The notes below the pieces were generated by a model. It saw only the letters and a program-made list of their open reading frames with translations, did no database searches and was not told where the DNA came from. DNA of 64,000 nt. It comes from Streptomyces justiciae (GTDB lineage: Bacteria > Actinomycetota > Actinomycetes > Streptomycetales > Streptomycetaceae). Every line of letters begins with the position of its first letter. Position 1 is the first letter of the stretch. The position numbers and the translations under genes were made by a program. The DNA lies in the NCBI RefSeq assembly GCF_015163075.1, contig NZ_JADDXU010000009.1:124001-188000 (forward strand), in the 5' to 3' direction. Below, one piece after another: positions 43,497 to 52,489 of the stretch.

Positions 43497-43525
43497 TACG
43501 CCCCTTGCGGGAGGCAAGGGGCGTA
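43497..43525 (-). terminator. Hairpin terminator after BMP lipoprotein 2
   Basis: TACGCCCCTTGC (43497-43508) and GCAAGGGGCGTA (43514-43525) are perfect reverse complements with a 5-nt loop, 50 bp beyond the BMP2 stop on the minus strand. Separates the two BMP genes. Confidence 0.82.
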
Positions 43526-43574
43526 TGAGCTGCAACGGCGCCCGGGCGGGCGTATCCGAGGGTCCTGAAGGGGC

Positions 43575-44657
43575 TCAGTCAGTCGTCTTGACCGTGACCT
43601 TGCCGTCGATGATGTCCTGCTTGGCCTTGTCGACCGCGGCGACGACGTCCGTCATGGCCTTGTACTTCGGGTTGGAGTCGGCGAAGCCGACGCCGCCGGA
43701 CTTCAGGTCGCCGCGCTGGACGCCGGTGAGGGGCTTGCCCTCGTAGACGGACTTGGCGAGGTTGTAGACCGCGCCGCCGACGTTCTTCAGGGCCGAGCCG
43801 AGGATGTAGTCCTTGTACGCCTTCAGCGCGTCCTGGTTGTACTGGTCGGAGTCGACGCCGATGGCCCACACCTTCTTGGCGGCGGCCTCGGAGATCACGC
43901 CCTGACCGGAGAGGCCGGCGGCGTGGTAGATGACGTCGGCGCCCTTCTCGATCTGGCCGCTGGCCGCCTCCTTACCCTTGTCGGGGCTGGAGAAGCCGCC
44001 CTCGGCCGGGGTCTCGGTCAGGTACTGCGACTCGATCTTGATCTTCGGGTCGACGGACTGGACGCCCTGCTTGAAGCCCGCACCGAACTTGTGGATCAGC
44101 GGGATGTCCACACCGCCGATGAAGCCGACGTGCTTGGCCTTGGAGGCCTTGGCGGCGGCGACACCCGCGAGGTAGGAGGCCTGCTCCTCGGAGAAGACCA
44201 TGTCGGCGACGTTGTTGGCCTTGACCGTCTCGTCGTCGATGATGCCGAAGGTCGTGTTCGGGTACTTCTTGGCGACCTCGTTGATGGCGGTCGCGTAGAT
44301 GTAGCCGACGCCGATCACGGGGTTGTAGCCGGACTTGGCGAGCTGCTCCAGGCGCTGCACCTTGTCGGCCTCGGACTCGCCGTCCTGCGGCTCGATGTCC
44401 GTGCCGCCCATCTTGAGTTCCTTGTTGGCCTGCTCGAAGCCGGCGTAGGCGGCGTCGTTGAAGGACTGGTCGCCCTTGCCGCCGATGTCGTACGCGAGCC
44501 CGATGCCCTTGCCCGAGTACTTGCCGTCCGCCGAGGTGGACGCCTTGTCACTGTCGGCCTTGGTGCTGGACTCACCGCACCCGACGGCCGCGAGGGCGAT
44601 GACCGAGACGGCCACCACTGCTTGGGAGAACCTGGTCCTCCGAGATATCCGACGCAC
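43575..44657 (-). CDS. BMP-family nucleoside-binding lipoprotein 2
   Basis: 360 aa. Lipobox ALAAVGC (Cys at about residue 25), Ser/Asp/Lys-rich spacer, then IGLAYDIGGKGDQSFNDAAY, GVGYIYATAINEVAKKYPNT, MVFSEEQASYLAGVAAAK, VGFIGGVDIPLIHKFGAGF, IGVDSDQYNQDALKAYKDY. Same fold and almost the same motifs as BMP1, so a recent duplication with a shared transporter, perhaps with different ligand preference. GTG 44657 is chosen because GAAGGGG lies eight bases upstream; an earlier GTG is too close. Confidence 0.93.
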   Translation of the reverse strand: MRRISRRTRFSQAVVAVSVIALAAVGCGESSTKADSDKASTSADGKYSGKGIGLAYDIGGKGDQSFNDAAYAGFEQANKELKMGGTDIEPQDGESEADKVQRLEQLAKSGYNPVIGVGYIYATAINEVAKKYPNTTFGIIDDETVKANNVADMVFSEEQASYLAGVAAAKASKAKHVGFIGGVDIPLIHKFGAGFKQGVQSVDPKIKIESQYLTETPAEGGFSSPDKGKEAASGQIEKGADVIYHAAGLSGQGVISEAAAKKVWAIGVDSDQYNQDALKAYKDYILGSALKNVGGAVYNLAKSVYEGKPLTGVQRGDLKSGGVGFADSNPKYKAMTDVVAAVDKAKQDIIDGKVTVKTTD

Positions 44658-44742
44658 AGCAAGCACCCCTTCATCCCCACGGCACCGTCGAACGGCCCCG
44701 CATCCCCAATGTGCCGCCAACGGTGGCGATTTCGGCGCACAG

Positions 44743-44754
44743 TAACGCGCGTAG
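44743..44754. promoter_or_regulatory. Operator variant upstream of BMP lipoprotein 2
   Basis: CTACGCGCGTTA on the coding strand, 86 bp before the GTG and identical to the site before BMP1. Confidence 0.65.
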
Positions 44755-44854
44755 AAGGGGAGGGGAACGGGGTTTCTCGTGGCCGTTATCGAACCGTGCC
44801 GACATCGGGTTACGTTCGCGAGAACCCGGTTACGCACGGGTGACACAAGGGGAC

Positions 44855-44882
44855 GAAGGGGCACCAATGGTGGTGCCCCTTC
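44855..44882 (-). terminator. Hairpin terminator after the M20 amidohydrolase gene
   Basis: GAAGGGGCACCA (44855-44866) and TGGTGCCCCTTC (44871-44882) are perfect reverse complements around a 4-nt loop, 33 bp past the stop of the M20 gene. Confidence 0.78.
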
Positions 44883-44915
44883 ACAAGATCTTCCCGGCTG
44901 CCCCGTGAGGCGCTC

Positions 44916-46136
44916 TCAGGAAACCGCGTCCAGCAGCGCGGCCGCGGTGAACATCTCCACGCCCACGGTGATGGCCGACTCGTCGGCGTCGAAGTCGCCC
45001 TGGTGGAGGTCGCGCACGGTCCGCTCACCGGGGGTGCGGACACCGAGGCGGGCCATGGCGCCCGGCACATGCTCCAGGTACCAGGAGAAGTCCTCGCCGC
45101 CGAGGCTCTGCTCGGTGCCCTCGACGGACTGCGCCCCGCGTCGCGCGGTCATGGCGTCCCGCAGCAGCTCGGTCACGTCCGGGTCATTGACGACGGGCGG
45201 GACACCGCGCACGTAGTTGATCTCGGACTTGGCGCGGTGCAGATTGGCGATCTCGTCGATCGCGGCGACGACGATGTCGGGCGCCTGCCGCCAGGCGTCC
45301 AGGTCCAGGCAGCGCACGGTTCCGGACAGCTCGGCGTGCTGCGGGATGACGTTCGGCGCGTGGCCGGATTCGATGCGTCCCCAGGTCATGGCCAGTCCGC
45401 TACGGCTGTCCACGCGCCGGGCGACCAGGGCCGGTACGTCGACGACGACGCGGGCGGCGGCGGTGACAAGGTCGGTGGTGAGGTGCGGCCGGGCGGTGTG
45501 GCCGCCGGGGCCGTCCAGGGAGACCTCCAGCCGGTCGCAGGCGGAGGTGATGGGGCCGGTGCGCAGGCCGATCCGCCCGGCGTCGACCCTCGGGTCGCAG
45601 TGCACGGCGATGATCTTCCCGACTCCGTCCAGCACACCGCACTCGATGGCGTCGGCGGCGCCGCCGGGGAGAACCTCCTCGGCGGGCTGGAAGAGCAGCC
45701 GGACGGGGCGGGGCAGCCGGCCCTGCCGGTGCAGGTCGGCGAGGACGAGTCCGGCGCCGAGCACCACCGTCGTGTGCACGTCGTGTCCGCACGCGTGCGC
45801 CCGGTCGGGCACGGTGGAGCGGTACGCGCACTCACTCTTCGTGTCCGGAATGGGCAGGGCGTCGATGTCGGCACGCAGCGCGAGCATCGGCTTGCGGCCG
45901 TCCCACTCACCGATGTCACAGATGAGCCCGGTGCCTACGGGGAGGACCCGGGGGTGCAGCCCGGCCTTCTCGAGCCGCGCCTTGATGGCCGCGGTCGTGC
46001 GGAACTCCTGGTTGCCGAGCTCGGGGTGCATGTGCAAGTCGCGTCGGAACGCGACGAGTTCGGCACGCAGGCTCTCGGGCAGCGTGCCGGGAAGCACGGC
46101 TTCCCCGACTGGTTCGGCCTCGGACTCTTGGGACAT
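44916..46136 (-). CDS. M20-family metallopeptidase/amidohydrolase
   Basis: 406 aa. FRRDLHMHPELGNQEF, the metal ligands HACGHDVHTTVVLGA, LLFQPAEEVLPGGA and the late GGEDFSWYLEHVPG identify an M20D amidohydrolase (IAA-amino acid or N-acyl-amino acid hydrolase type). The lid domain (DGPGGHTARPH) is present. ATG 46136 (MSQESEA) preferred; a GTG four codons upstream abuts the ribosome binding site. M20 genes (amiA1/amiB1) also adjoin the nucleoside cluster in mycobacteria, but the functional link is unknown. Confidence 0.9.
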   Translation of the reverse strand: MSQESEAEPVGEAVLPGTLPESLRAELVAFRRDLHMHPELGNQEFRTTAAIKARLEKAGLHPRVLPVGTGLICDIGEWDGRKPMLALRADIDALPIPDTKSECAYRSTVPDRAHACGHDVHTTVVLGAGLVLADLHRQGRLPRPVRLLFQPAEEVLPGGAADAIECGVLDGVGKIIAVHCDPRVDAGRIGLRTGPITSACDRLEVSLDGPGGHTARPHLTTDLVTAAARVVVDVPALVARRVDSRSGLAMTWGRIESGHAPNVIPQHAELSGTVRCLDLDAWRQAPDIVVAAIDEIANLHRAKSEINYVRGVPPVVNDPDVTELLRDAMTARRGAQSVEGTEQSLGGEDFSWYLEHVPGAMARLGVRTPGERTVRDLHQGDFDADESAITVGVEMFTAAALLDAVS

Positions 46137-46620
46137 CAATTGCTTCACCCTCTGAAGGGTAGGACGCCCGGGTGGCCAACTGACCCTCGATCAACAAAAG
46201 TTCAACCCGTTAGGGGAAGAAAATCTGGCCGCTGGGCGCATACGTATCGGCTTGGATGGGTAAACTCGCCGGCTTTCCGGCCGGACGGATCTTGGCGATC
46301 CGCGTCGATCGACATCGATCCACGGAGAGTGACCCCTGGCTGACCGGCGGCTGACCTGCGACTGCCTTGATCGAAGGCTTTCCGGCCACATCCGTCACTC
46401 ACCCACTCCTCCTGGGATACCACGTCGCGACGCCGCCCCGTCGCCCTTGTTCACCTGTCGGGACCGCACCACGCCGGGAATCCACCCTGCCTCCGCTGAG
46501 ACGCTTGTTCCGGTCCCGGAATCATCACCGCCACGCGACGTTTCCGCCACGCGGGGTGACGGAGGTGGGGTGAGTGCCGGGGGCGTTCACCTGGACGGCG
46601 GAGGAGGAGCGGGCCCTAGG
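46137..46620. other. 484-bp region without a convincing gene
   Basis: Likely holds the promoter of the M20 gene; TACCCT at about 46156-46161 on the minus strand could be a -10. GGCTTTCCGGCC occurs twice (about 46270 and 46378) and short GATC-containing dyads cluster at 46285-46322. Several 60-80 codon frames exist on both strands but none has consistent codon bias or recognisable sequence. Confidence 0.4.
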
Positions 46621-46941
46621 TCACAGCTCCACCCACTCCCCCAGCCCGGTGAACGACCCCGTCCGGACGAAGCTCTGCGCGACACCCCACGCGTGGTCGA
46701 CGGCCATGACGAAGTGGCCCGTGAAGATCGCCAGTTCGTCCATGATCGGGACCTCGACCGTCTCGTCCCGCGGCACGCTGCCGTCCCCGACGAGCAGGGA
46801 CACGGTCTCGTCGTCGGTGAAGAGGTGGACCACCGCGTGATCGGCTCGGAAACTCAAGGTCAGGTAGGGGTACGTGCCGCCTGGCAGGTCCACTTCCAGG
46901 TATCCCTGACCGCGGGAGCGCAGCTCGCTGAAGTCGTCCAT
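46621..46941 (-). CDS. Conserved hypothetical protein, small soluble
   Basis: 106 aa: MDDFSELRSRGQGYLEVDLP, later YPYLTLSFRADHAVVHLFTDD and VEVPIMDELAIFTGHFVMAV. A mixed alpha/beta soluble chain with good codon bias, and a G-rich ribosome binding site seven bases before ATG 46941. No signal peptide or membrane helix. Its look is reminiscent of small immunity-type proteins, but no toxin gene is adjacent and I would not assign that role. Confidence 0.65.
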   Translation of the reverse strand: MDDFSELRSRGQGYLEVDLPGGTYPYLTLSFRADHAVVHLFTDDETVSLLVGDGSVPRDETVEVPIMDELAIFTGHFVMAVDHAWGVAQSFVRTGSFTGLGEWVEL

Positions 46942-47017
46942 CAGGGCCGTCCCCCCTCTCACCACGTACTTCTCGAACAGGCCCCATCATCTTCACCCCG
47001 GTGTCGCACCCCCTCGC

Positions 47018-47023
47018 TAGGGT
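47018..47023 (+). promoter_or_regulatory. Candidate -10 of a leaderless methyltransferase transcript
   Basis: TAGGGT is followed by seven bases (GCCCCCC) and the ATG at 47031; no ribosome binding site is present, so transcription should begin at the start codon. The -35 is not clear. Confidence 0.5.
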
Positions 47024-47030
47024 GCCCCCC

Positions 47031-47690
47031 ATGACTGCCGAGATCCCCGATTTCATACGGGCCACCAGTGCCGCGTACGACACGATCGCCGAGGACTACG
47101 CCGAGCAGTGTGCGGACTGGGCCGGGATCCATACCTTTGACCGGGCCTTGATCGGTGGGTTCGCGGAGCTGGTGAAGGAACGCGGGCGGGAGCCGGTCGC
47201 TGATGTGGGGAGCGGGCCGGGGGTCGTCACCGCGCGGCTGCACGCGCTCGGGGTGCCCGTGTTCGGGATCGATGTCTCGCCGCGGATGGTGGCGAGGGCC
47301 CGGCAGACCTATCCCGAACTCCGGTTCCATCTCGGGTCCATGACCGCCCTCGACCTGCCGGACGGCACGCTCGGCGGGATCGCCGCGCTGTACTCGATCA
47401 TCCATGTGCCGGACCAGCAACTCCCCGACGTCTTCCGGGAGTTCCGGCGCGTCCTCGCGCCCGGCGGGTACCTGCTGCTCGCCTTCCAGTACGACGAGGA
47501 GAGCGATCACCTGCACCTCGACGAGCGGTTCGGGCATGCCATCTCGCTCGACTACTACTGGCGCAGGCCGGAGGACGTCGTCGAGCTGCTCACCGCCGCC
47601 GGGCTTCAGCTGCACAGCCGTACCGTGCGCGAGCCCCAGGGGCAGGAGAAGTACCGGAAGGCGTACGTCCTCGCCCGTAAGGACGGGTGA
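47031..47690 (+). CDS. Class I SAM-dependent methyltransferase
   Basis: 219 aa. Rossmann-fold motif I PVADVGSGPGVVTARLHALG, acidic strand 2 VFGIDVSPRMV, motif II IAALYSIIHVP and motif III VLAPGGYLLLAFQYDEE. Methyltransf_11/UbiE-like group; substrate unknown. Leaderless start at ATG 47031. Ends 16 bp from the convergent first gene of the glycan locus. Confidence 0.88.
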   Translation: MTAEIPDFIRATSAAYDTIAEDYAEQCADWAGIHTFDRALIGGFAELVKERGREPVADVGSGPGVVTARLHALGVPVFGIDVSPRMVARARQTYPELRFHLGSMTALDLPDGTLGGIAALYSIIHVPDQQLPDVFREFRRVLAPGGYLLLAFQYDEESDHLHLDERFGHAISLDYYWRRPEDVVELLTAAGLQLHSRTVREPQGQEKYRKAYVLARKDG

Positions 47691-47706
47691 CCTGCGGACG
47701 CAGGCG

Positions 47707-48798
47707 TCAGACCGCCGCCACCGCCGACAGTCTCGTCACGTCCCTCGCCGTTCCCGTCACCCCGGACAGGAACCCCTGCGCCCGCGGTGACGCGTTCTCC
47801 GTCAGCCACGCCGGGTCGATGTCGCAGACCGCGACCTTGACCTCCGTGCCGGCGAGCGCGAGCGGCAGGGTGTGGACGACCGTCGACGGGAAGCTGAGGA
47901 TCGTACGGCCGATCGGGCCCCTGCGGGCGATCAGCTCCAGGGGGAGGTCGGGACGGACCACCTCGAGGCCCGTCTCCACCGCCAGCCGGTGCAGCTTCTC
48001 CGCGCTCTCGCGGCGGTGGGCGAAGTAGCGGGTGGTGCCGTGCGTCTTGGACAGCAGCTTCACCGCCTCCAGATACGCGTCCCCGTCCACCACCCCCGTC
48101 TCCACCAGCGACGTACCGACCATGTCGGCGCCCTTGGTGATGCGGGGCGGGCCGAAGCGGGAGCGGGTCCAGGCGAAGGTGTTGGCGACCACCGTCACCC
48201 CCTCCGGCGTCTCCTCCATCGGCATGGAGGAGAAGATCTCCACACCCCGCCCGTCCTTCGGCGTCAGGCGTTTGCGGGCCGCCGACGACACCGGCGCGAA
48301 GACCAGGTCGCGGGGGCCCGGGCGGCCGCCCTTGCGGTGCCAGCGCACCAGGCGTTCGCCGCGGGCCAGTTGGGCCACGAACTCCATCGTGGCCGTGCCG
48401 TCGTCGACCACCACCAGCTCGTCGGCCCGGGTGATCGTCAGCAGCAGTTGGACGTAGCGCGAGAACGGGTCGCCCAGCACGACCCGGCCGGCCCTGCGGA
48501 GCATGCCCGCGAGGCCGCCGATCGTCTGGAAGGGGGCCGCGGGGCCGCCCCGGGCCTCCTCCCAGCGGACCTCGTGCCCTTCTTCGCGGGCCAGCTCCGC
48601 CATGCGGCGCAGCTGGCCCCGGGTCATCGGGTCGGTCGGGGACAGGACGACGAGGGTGAGCCCCGCGCCGGAGGCCGCGCCGGGCGCCGTGCCGGACACT
48701 CCCTGCGTATGCGCCCACTCCAGCACGTTCAGCAGCTGTACCGGGCTCTCGACGAACGCGAGAGTGGAGGTGCCGGCGGATCCGGCGCGGCGGCTCAT
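47707..48798 (-). CDS. GT52/polysialyltransferase-like glycosyltransferase
   Basis: 363 aa. N-terminal LAFVESPVQLLNVLEWAHTQ matches the start of GT52 and related bacterial sialyltransferases (xxSPLQLLNAxE), and ELVVVDDGTATMEFVAQL is the conserved acidic D-D-G-T motif of the same superfamily. Likely transfers a nonulosonic acid from its CMP form to the growing surface polymer. ATG 48798 (MSRRAGSAG). Next to neuB and neuA on the same strand, which supply the donor. Exact linkage cannot be read. Confidence 0.75.
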   Translation of the reverse strand: MSRRAGSAGTSTLAFVESPVQLLNVLEWAHTQGVSGTAPGAASGAGLTLVVLSPTDPMTRGQLRRMAELAREEGHEVRWEEARGGPAAPFQTIGGLAGMLRRAGRVVLGDPFSRYVQLLLTITRADELVVVDDGTATMEFVAQLARGERLVRWHRKGGRPGPRDLVFAPVSSAARKRLTPKDGRGVEIFSSMPMEETPEGVTVVANTFAWTRSRFGPPRITKGADMVGTSLVETGVVDGDAYLEAVKLLSKTHGTTRYFAHRRESAEKLHRLAVETGLEVVRPDLPLELIARRGPIGRTILSFPSTVVHTLPLALAGTEVKVAVCDIDPAWLTENASPRAQGFLSGVTGTARDVTRLSAVAAV

Positions 48799-48844
48799 CG
48801 GCGTACTACCGTCCCCTAAGCGACTCAATGGACCAGACTCGGTT

Positions 48845-49786
48845 TCAGACCCCGACCGGCTCGCCCGCCGCCGCGGCGATCTCCGCCTCGGCCACGACAC
48901 CGGTGACGCGGCGCAGCTTCTTCATCGGGCCGAGCTCGGAGTCGTAGACCTTCTTGACGCCGTCGCCGAGGGAGGCCTCGATGGTGCGGATGTCGCGGAC
49001 GAGGCGCTGGAGGCCCTGCGGCTCGACGGAGGCGGCCTGGTCGGAGCCCCACATCGCGCGGTCGAGGGTGATGTGACGCTCGACGAAGGTGGCGCCGAGG
49101 GCGACCGCGGCCAGCGTGGTCTGGAGGCCCGTCTCGTGGCCGGAGTAGCCGATCGGGACGTTGGGGTACTCCTCCTGGAGCGTGTTGATCACGCGCAGGT
49201 TGAGCTCCTCGGCCTTGGCCGGGTAGGTCGAAGTGGCGTGGCAGAGAAGGATGTTGTCGCTGCCCAGGACCTCGACGGCGTGGCGGATCTGCTTCGGCGT
49301 CGACATGCCGGAGGAGAGGATGATCGTGCGGCCGGTGGCGCGGAGGGCGCGGAGCAGCTCGTCGTCGGTGAGGGACGCGGAGGCCACCTTGTGGGCCGGG
49401 ACGTCGAACTTCTCCAGGAAGGCGACGGCCTCGGTGTCCCACGGGGAGGCGAACCAGGCGATGCCCTTCTCCTTGCAGTACTCGTCGATCTGGCGGTACT
49501 CGTCCTCGCCGAACTCCACGCGGTGGCGGTAGTCGATGTAGGTCATGCGGCCCCAGGGGGTGTCGCGCTCGATGTCCCACTGGTCGCGCGGGGTGCAGAT
49601 CTCGGGGGTGCGCTTCTGGAACTTCACGGCGTCACAGCCGGCCTCGGCGGCCACGTCGATGAGCTTGAAGGCGTTCTCCAGCTCGCCGTTGTGGTTGATA
49701 CCGATCTCGCCGCAGATGTAGACGGGCTGGCCGGGACCGGCGATGCGCTCGGTACCGAAGGTGCGGAGACGGGAGTTGGCAGACAT
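48845..49786 (-). CDS. neuB: NeuB-type nonulosonic acid synthase (no SAF domain)
   Basis: 313-aa TIM-barrel synthase joining phosphoenolpyruvate to a hexose or N-acyl-hexosamine, making sialic-type or Kdn-type acids. VYICGEIGINHNGELENAFK, CDAVKFQKRTPEIC, WFASPWDTEAVAFLEKF, VASASLTDDELLRALRATG, ILSSGMST, LLCHATSTYP and GYSGHETGLQTTLAAVALGA are conserved. It stops near residue 313, without the C-terminal SAF/antifreeze-like domain that completes most NeuB proteins and reaches over the partner active site. 15 bp after neuA, so one operon. Confidence 0.92.
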   Translation of the reverse strand: MSANSRLRTFGTERIAGPGQPVYICGEIGINHNGELENAFKLIDVAAEAGCDAVKFQKRTPEICTPRDQWDIERDTPWGRMTYIDYRHRVEFGEDEYRQIDEYCKEKGIAWFASPWDTEAVAFLEKFDVPAHKVASASLTDDELLRALRATGRTIILSSGMSTPKQIRHAVEVLGSDNILLCHATSTYPAKAEELNLRVINTLQEEYPNVPIGYSGHETGLQTTLAAVALGATFVERHITLDRAMWGSDQAASVEPQGLQRLVRDIRTIEASLGDGVKKVYDSELGPMKKLRRVTGVVAEAEIAAAAGEPVGV

Positions 49787-49801
49787 GGCTACAGACGTTC
49801 C

Positions 49802-51022
49802 TTACTTGTCGAGGGAGTCGAGAGAGGGGCCGAGGATCCAGCTGGCGATCTCTCGGATCGCGCCGTCGCCACCGGGGAGGGTGGTGACCGCACGGGCGGC
49901 GCCGCGTACCACGTCGTGGGCGCTCGCGACCGCCACGGGCCAGCCCACGAGGGCGAAGCACGGGAGGTCGTTGACGTCGTTGCCGACGTAGAGCACGCGC
50001 TCGGGCGCGATGCCCTGCTCCTCGCACCACTGCTTGAGGGCGAGGTCCTTCCGGTCGATGCCGTGCAGCACGGGGATCTTCAGCTTCCGTGCGCGGGCGG
50101 CGACGACCGGGTTCTGCTCCGTGGAGAGGATGAGCATCTTCAGGCCGCTCTTGCGGAGCGCGGCGATGCCCAGTCCGTCCCCGCGGTGCACGGAGACGAA
50201 CTCCTTTCCATCGGCGTCGATCAGCACCCTGTCGTCCGTCTGGGTGCCGTCGAAGTCCAGTACGACCGCGTCGACGTCCGCGAAGGACGGCAGGGCGCCG
50301 GGGCGGTCCGCGTCGAACAGGGGCGCCAACGCCCGTGCCCGCGCGAGGTCGTGCGGGTCGTCGATCTCCAACACCCGTGCGGGGTCGGTCCGTACGAGCT
50401 CGGTGCGACCGAAGAAGCGGTGCTGGTGCTTACGGAAGCCGGCCGCGTCCATCGCGTAGGCGGCGCCGGTCTCCAGCAGGTCCTGGGGGCGGTCCTGGCG
50501 GCGGGGGCGGTAGGCCTTGTCGTGATTGACGCCGTAACCGCCGTTGCCCTCCACGGAGTTGACCTCATCGCGCCAGATGAACCCGTGGAAGGGCGCGACG
50601 GTCACGGCGGTGTCCGCACCCTCCTCCACGACCGCCGCGGCGACCGCCTCGACGTCCTCACGGACGATGAAGGGGCTGGTGCACTGCACGAGCATCACCA
50701 CGTCGACGGCCGCGCCGTGCAGCGCCTCGTGCGTGTCCATGGCGTGCAGCACGGCCGCCTCGGAGGTCGCCGTGTCCCCGGCGATGGCGGCGGGCCGCAA
50801 CACGACCTCGGCACCGGCCTCACGGGCCGCGGCGGCGATGGCCTGGTCATCGGTGGAGACGACGACATCCGTCACGAGCCGGGTGGCCCGACACTCCCGC
50901 ACGGCCCGCGCCACGAGCGGCACACCGCCGACGGGGGCGAGGTTCTTCGCGGGCACCCCTTTGGAGCCCCCGCGGGCAGGGATGACGGCGAGCACACGAC
51001 GCACCACCGGCGAGTCGGACAT
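49802..51022 (-). CDS. neuA: Acylneuraminate cytidylyltransferase fused to HAD phosphatase
   Basis: 406 aa. Residues 1-235: CTP transferase with VLAVIPARGGSKGVPAKNLA, VVSTDDQAIAAAAREAGAEV, VMLVQCTSPFIV and TGAAYAMDAAGF, which activates the nonulosonic acid as the CMP form. Residues 245-395: KdsC-like HAD domain with nucleophile DFDGTQTDD, STEQNPVVAARARKL and GNDVNDLPCFALVGWPVAVA. The phosphatase implies a 9-phosphate intermediate, as in Kdn or vertebrate-type sialate pathways. ATG 51022 after TAGGAG. Operon with neuB. Confidence 0.93.
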   Translation of the reverse strand: MSDSPVVRRVLAVIPARGGSKGVPAKNLAPVGGVPLVARAVRECRATRLVTDVVVSTDDQAIAAAAREAGAEVVLRPAAIAGDTATSEAAVLHAMDTHEALHGAAVDVVMLVQCTSPFIVREDVEAVAAAVVEEGADTAVTVAPFHGFIWRDEVNSVEGNGGYGVNHDKAYRPRRQDRPQDLLETGAAYAMDAAGFRKHQHRFFGRTELVRTDPARVLEIDDPHDLARARALAPLFDADRPGALPSFADVDAVVLDFDGTQTDDRVLIDADGKEFVSVHRGDGLGIAALRKSGLKMLILSTEQNPVVAARARKLKIPVLHGIDRKDLALKQWCEEQGIAPERVLYVGNDVNDLPCFALVGWPVAVASAHDVVRGAARAVTTLPGGDGAIREIASWILGPSLDSLDK

Positions 51023-51073
51023 GGGTTGCACTCCTAGCGCAGGGGACTGAAATGAGGCGGCGGAGCCGCCTTC

Positions 51074-51102
51074 AAGGGGCGCGGGGAACTGCGCGACCAG
51101 CC
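51074..51102 (+). repeat. Dispersed 3'-end repeat, copy 4
   Basis: Core GGGGCGCGGGGAACTGCGCG followed by ACCAGCC, in plus orientation between two minus-strand genes (neuA start and the 51154 gene end). It is the only copy not oriented with the gene whose 3' end it borders. Confidence 0.82.
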
Positions 51103-51153
51103 GAGACGGCGCAGCACCCGCCGGACGGCCCGCGGCGGCACTCTCGATGGCGC

Positions 51154-52482
51154 TCACAGCTCCCCCATCCGCCGAATGACAGGAGCCACCCGCTGCACCC
51201 CGTGCCGGTAGGCACCACGCGCAGCCCGCCGCACGATCTGCCGAACCGGTCCCGGCTCCTTGTCCGCAGCGGGAGCGCCCGGCAGCGGACTGCCGTCGGG
51301 GCCAAGGTGATGACGAGCCAGAATCCCGGGCAGATACCCGGGCGCGGTCGCCGGCGTGTAGTACGGCGTCAGCGGCGGCAGCGCACCGGCCAGCAGCTTG
51401 GCGATCCGCTCCCGCGCCGCGTCGAAGGCCGTGGCGTAGGACCCGTCCGCCGCCACCCCCTGCCGGGCCACCCACTCCGCGTCGGCCACCGGCCGGTACC
51501 CGTCATCCAGCTGGTCCCAGGAGGCAAGGCACCCCGAGCCCACGAAGTGATGGTTGCCCAACACCTCGCGCACGCCCAGGTCGGTCAGCACCACCGTCGG
51601 GATACGCCGGTGCAGGGACTCCAGCGCCGCCGTCGAGCTGATGGTCACCAGCAGATCCGTACGGTCCAGAACCTCGCCCATGTTCCCGTACACCAGACGG
51701 AAGTTGGCCGGCGGAGCCAGCCGCTGGACCAGCTTCTGGTACGGCTGCTCCTCGATGTGCGTGGTGTGCTCCCCCGGCTTGGAGCGCAGCTTCAGCAGCA
51801 CCTCGCGCTCGGGGTGCAACCGGGCATGCTTGATCAGCCGGTTGAGCAGATACGTACGGTCCTTGCGGCTGTCCGGCACGGACGGCTGTACGGCGAACAC
51901 CACGGTGTACGGGTCGTGTTCACCTTCGTAGGCGGCACCGCCGAGGAACGGCAGCGCCACCTCCGTCACCGCCGAGGCGTCGGCGCCGACCCCCTCGTAC
52001 ACGGACCGGAAACGCTCCGCGTCCTGGCGGGAGTTGGCGAGGACCAGGTCCGCGCCGTGCCGCAGCAGCAGTCCGTCCGCGAGCTTCTCGTAGACGACGC
52101 CGACATAGCCGGTGACGACGACGGGGCGATCGGTACGCCCCTCCCACACCCGCTTCAACCCGTGCAGCATCGCCTGCACGCCGCCGCCCACGAGGGCGAG
52201 CACGACGATGTCGTACGGCTCCTCGGCCATCGCCCGCAGGAACTCCACCGACGTCACCTCGCGCAGCGACTCGGCCTCGACCCCGACCTCCGCGAGCTGG
52301 CGCGGGGTGGGTGTGGCGCGGCCGCGCAGCAGGAAGCCGCTCAGGCTGAGGGCCTCTTGCGCGTCGTCACGGGGTGCGATGCGATGGGCGGTCAGCGCAC
52401 CCCATTTCCAGCGGGTGTCGGAGTCCGCGAGGACCGCGATTCGCAGCGGCGTCGTTGTAGTTGCTGGCGTACTTGCTGGCAC
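51154..52482 (-). CDS. DUF6716-like putative glycosyltransferase
   Basis: 442 aa. LRIAVLADSDTRWKWGALTA, LLRGRATPTPRQLAEVGVEA, DIVVLALVGGGVQAML, then a GT-B-like C-terminal half with LKLRSKPGEHTTHIEEQPYQ and DLLVTISSTAALESLHRRIPT. From memory this is the actinobacterial DUF6716 group, always beside neuA/neuB-like genes. GTG 52482 is chosen because TAGCGT lies seven bases upstream (leaderless); a TTG at 52503 would also keep the frame. Overlapped upstream by an 18-bp palindrome. Confidence 0.78.
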   Translation of the reverse strand: MPASTPATTTTPLRIAVLADSDTRWKWGALTAHRIAPRDDAQEALSLSGFLLRGRATPTPRQLAEVGVEAESLREVTSVEFLRAMAEEPYDIVVLALVGGGVQAMLHGLKRVWEGRTDRPVVVTGYVGVVYEKLADGLLLRHGADLVLANSRQDAERFRSVYEGVGADASAVTEVALPFLGGAAYEGEHDPYTVVFAVQPSVPDSRKDRTYLLNRLIKHARLHPEREVLLKLRSKPGEHTTHIEEQPYQKLVQRLAPPANFRLVYGNMGEVLDRTDLLVTISSTAALESLHRRIPTVVLTDLGVREVLGNHHFVGSGCLASWDQLDDGYRPVADAEWVARQGVAADGSYATAFDAARERIAKLLAGALPPLTPYYTPATAPGYLPGILARHHLGPDGSPLPGAPAADKEPGPVRQIVRRAARGAYRHGVQRVAPVIRRMGEL

Positions 52483-52489
52483 GTCGAAG

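Noticed and set aside
46573..46840. Small plus-strand frame beginning MPGAFTWTAEEE
   Set aside because: The first residues look protein-like, but the rest is antisense to the 46621-46941 gene; too little to call a gene or relic.
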